From positions 1 to 20,974 of the forward strand of contig PMIZ01000470.1 in the NCBI GenBank assembly GCA_003157225.1: 20,974 nt of DNA, given 5' to 3'. A program made the translations under genes and the position numbers. The notes under the pieces were generated by a model. The model made no database searches. It was not told the origin of the DNA and worked only from the letters and a program-made list of their open reading frames with translations. Numbering within the stretch: position 1 is the stretch's first letter; every line of letters begins with the position of its first letter. Below are positions 20,788 through 20,974 of the stretch, in pieces. Source of the stretch: Actinomycetota bacterium. GTDB lineage: Bacteria; Actinomycetota; Thermoleophilia; RBG-16-64-13.

Positions 20788-20974
20788 TTAGATTCGAAAG
20801 CCAGCAATCCAAACGATTGGCGTTGAAACGGCAAAGATTGCTATGTCGTAAATTCTAAGTCCGCCAGCCACGTCCAAATACATCACTGCGGCGATAAGCC
20901 CGAAAAGCGTGATAACTTTGAAGACCAGTGCTGCTAATGCGCCTGCTAGGGTGAAGCTGACTCTTCGTTGCATT
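20788..20974 (-). pseudogene. 5' continuation of the CopA-like ATPase, ended by an in-frame TAA (partial)
   Basis: This is the same reading frame as 19006-20748, and it runs past the right edge. It codes for two hydrophobic helices: RRVSFTLAGALAALVFKVIT, and a second ending IFAVSTPIVWIAGFRI. Then comes TAA, then [18 protein letters not shown]. In CopA proteins the same place reads like GF(R/F)xYKGAY, so the TAA most likely replaces a Tyr codon (TAT or TAC), a single-base change. The frame is otherwise intact on both sides. Confidence 0.65.

Noticed and set aside
20788..20790. Recoding of the stop codon in the CopA-like gene (pyrrolysine or selenocysteine)
   Set aside because: The codon is TAA, not TAG or TGA, and the expected residue is Tyr; error or mutation is simpler.
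1..20974. CRISPR arrays, tRNA or rRNA genes, insertion sequences
   Set aside because: No regularly spaced repeats, cloverleaf-like sequences, rRNA segments or transposase motifs were recognised in the window.

Overview
The window appears to join DNA from two different kinds of organism. From position 1 to about 17,450 the DNA is GC-rich with G/C-ending codons and bacterial gene content. FtsZ has an actinobacterial-style core, and a LexA operator of the Gram-positive/actinobacterial CGAAC-N4-GTTCG type precedes dinB. Two genes have -10 boxes 7 nt before their start codons, as in leaderless actinobacterial transcripts. A UGA-containing selD, an iron-sulfur flavoprotein and a flavodiiron protein suggest an anaerobic or microaerophilic, selenocysteine-using bacterium. 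An Actinobacteriota affiliation is likely but not proven. From about 17,450 to the end the DNA is clearly more AT-rich with A/T-ending codons. The genes there (two-thioredoxin-fold disulfide oxidoreductase, YHS protein, CopA-type ATPase) and BRE/TATA-like promoters look archaeal. The change falls inside one gene, the flavodiiron protein.

Layout. 1-1919 (minus strand): a gene-cassette stretch. Two attC-like sites (474-537 and 787-870) bracket a complete 313-bp cassette carrying an unknown 93-aa gene. They are flanked by a 5'-partial MDR oxidoreductase gene (left) and two overlapping unknown genes (right). No integron integrase is in the window. 2022-4840 (minus): SOS-controlled dinB and pgi. 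4916-7289: nfo (AP endonuclease), a D-amino-acid-transaminase-like gene and a GNAT acetyltransferase. 7363-9478 (minus): parA overlapping ftsZ, which has an unusual N-terminal extension. 9598-13839 (minus): a B12-binding-type radical SAM enzyme, an overlapping OmpR-type response regulator and histidine kinase pair, and an exported coiled-coil protein with an 11-bp-spaced direct repeat upstream. 14199-14549 (plus): a STAS anti-anti-sigma protein whose stop shares a CTAG with the convergent selD.

14546-17896 (minus): a probable operon of flavodiiron protein, iron-sulfur flavoprotein, small Cys-rich protein, PspC protein and SelD. The genes are consistent with handling O2/ROS/NO and selenium in an anaerobe. 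SelD is itself a selenoprotein: its true start is at 15607 and an in-frame UGA at 15560-15562 encodes Sec16, followed by a SECIS-like hairpin.

18045-20974: archaeal-like disulfide oxidoreductase (plus strand), then a YHS metal-binding protein and a CopA-type ATPase on the minus strand, the latter interrupted by an in-frame TAA.

The strongest points are the cassette/attC pair, the UGA-encoded SelD, the LexA box placed exactly in the spacer of a leaderless dinB promoter, and the composition break inside the flavodiiron gene. That break is either an assembly chimera at a conserved motif or a real intragenic recombination.
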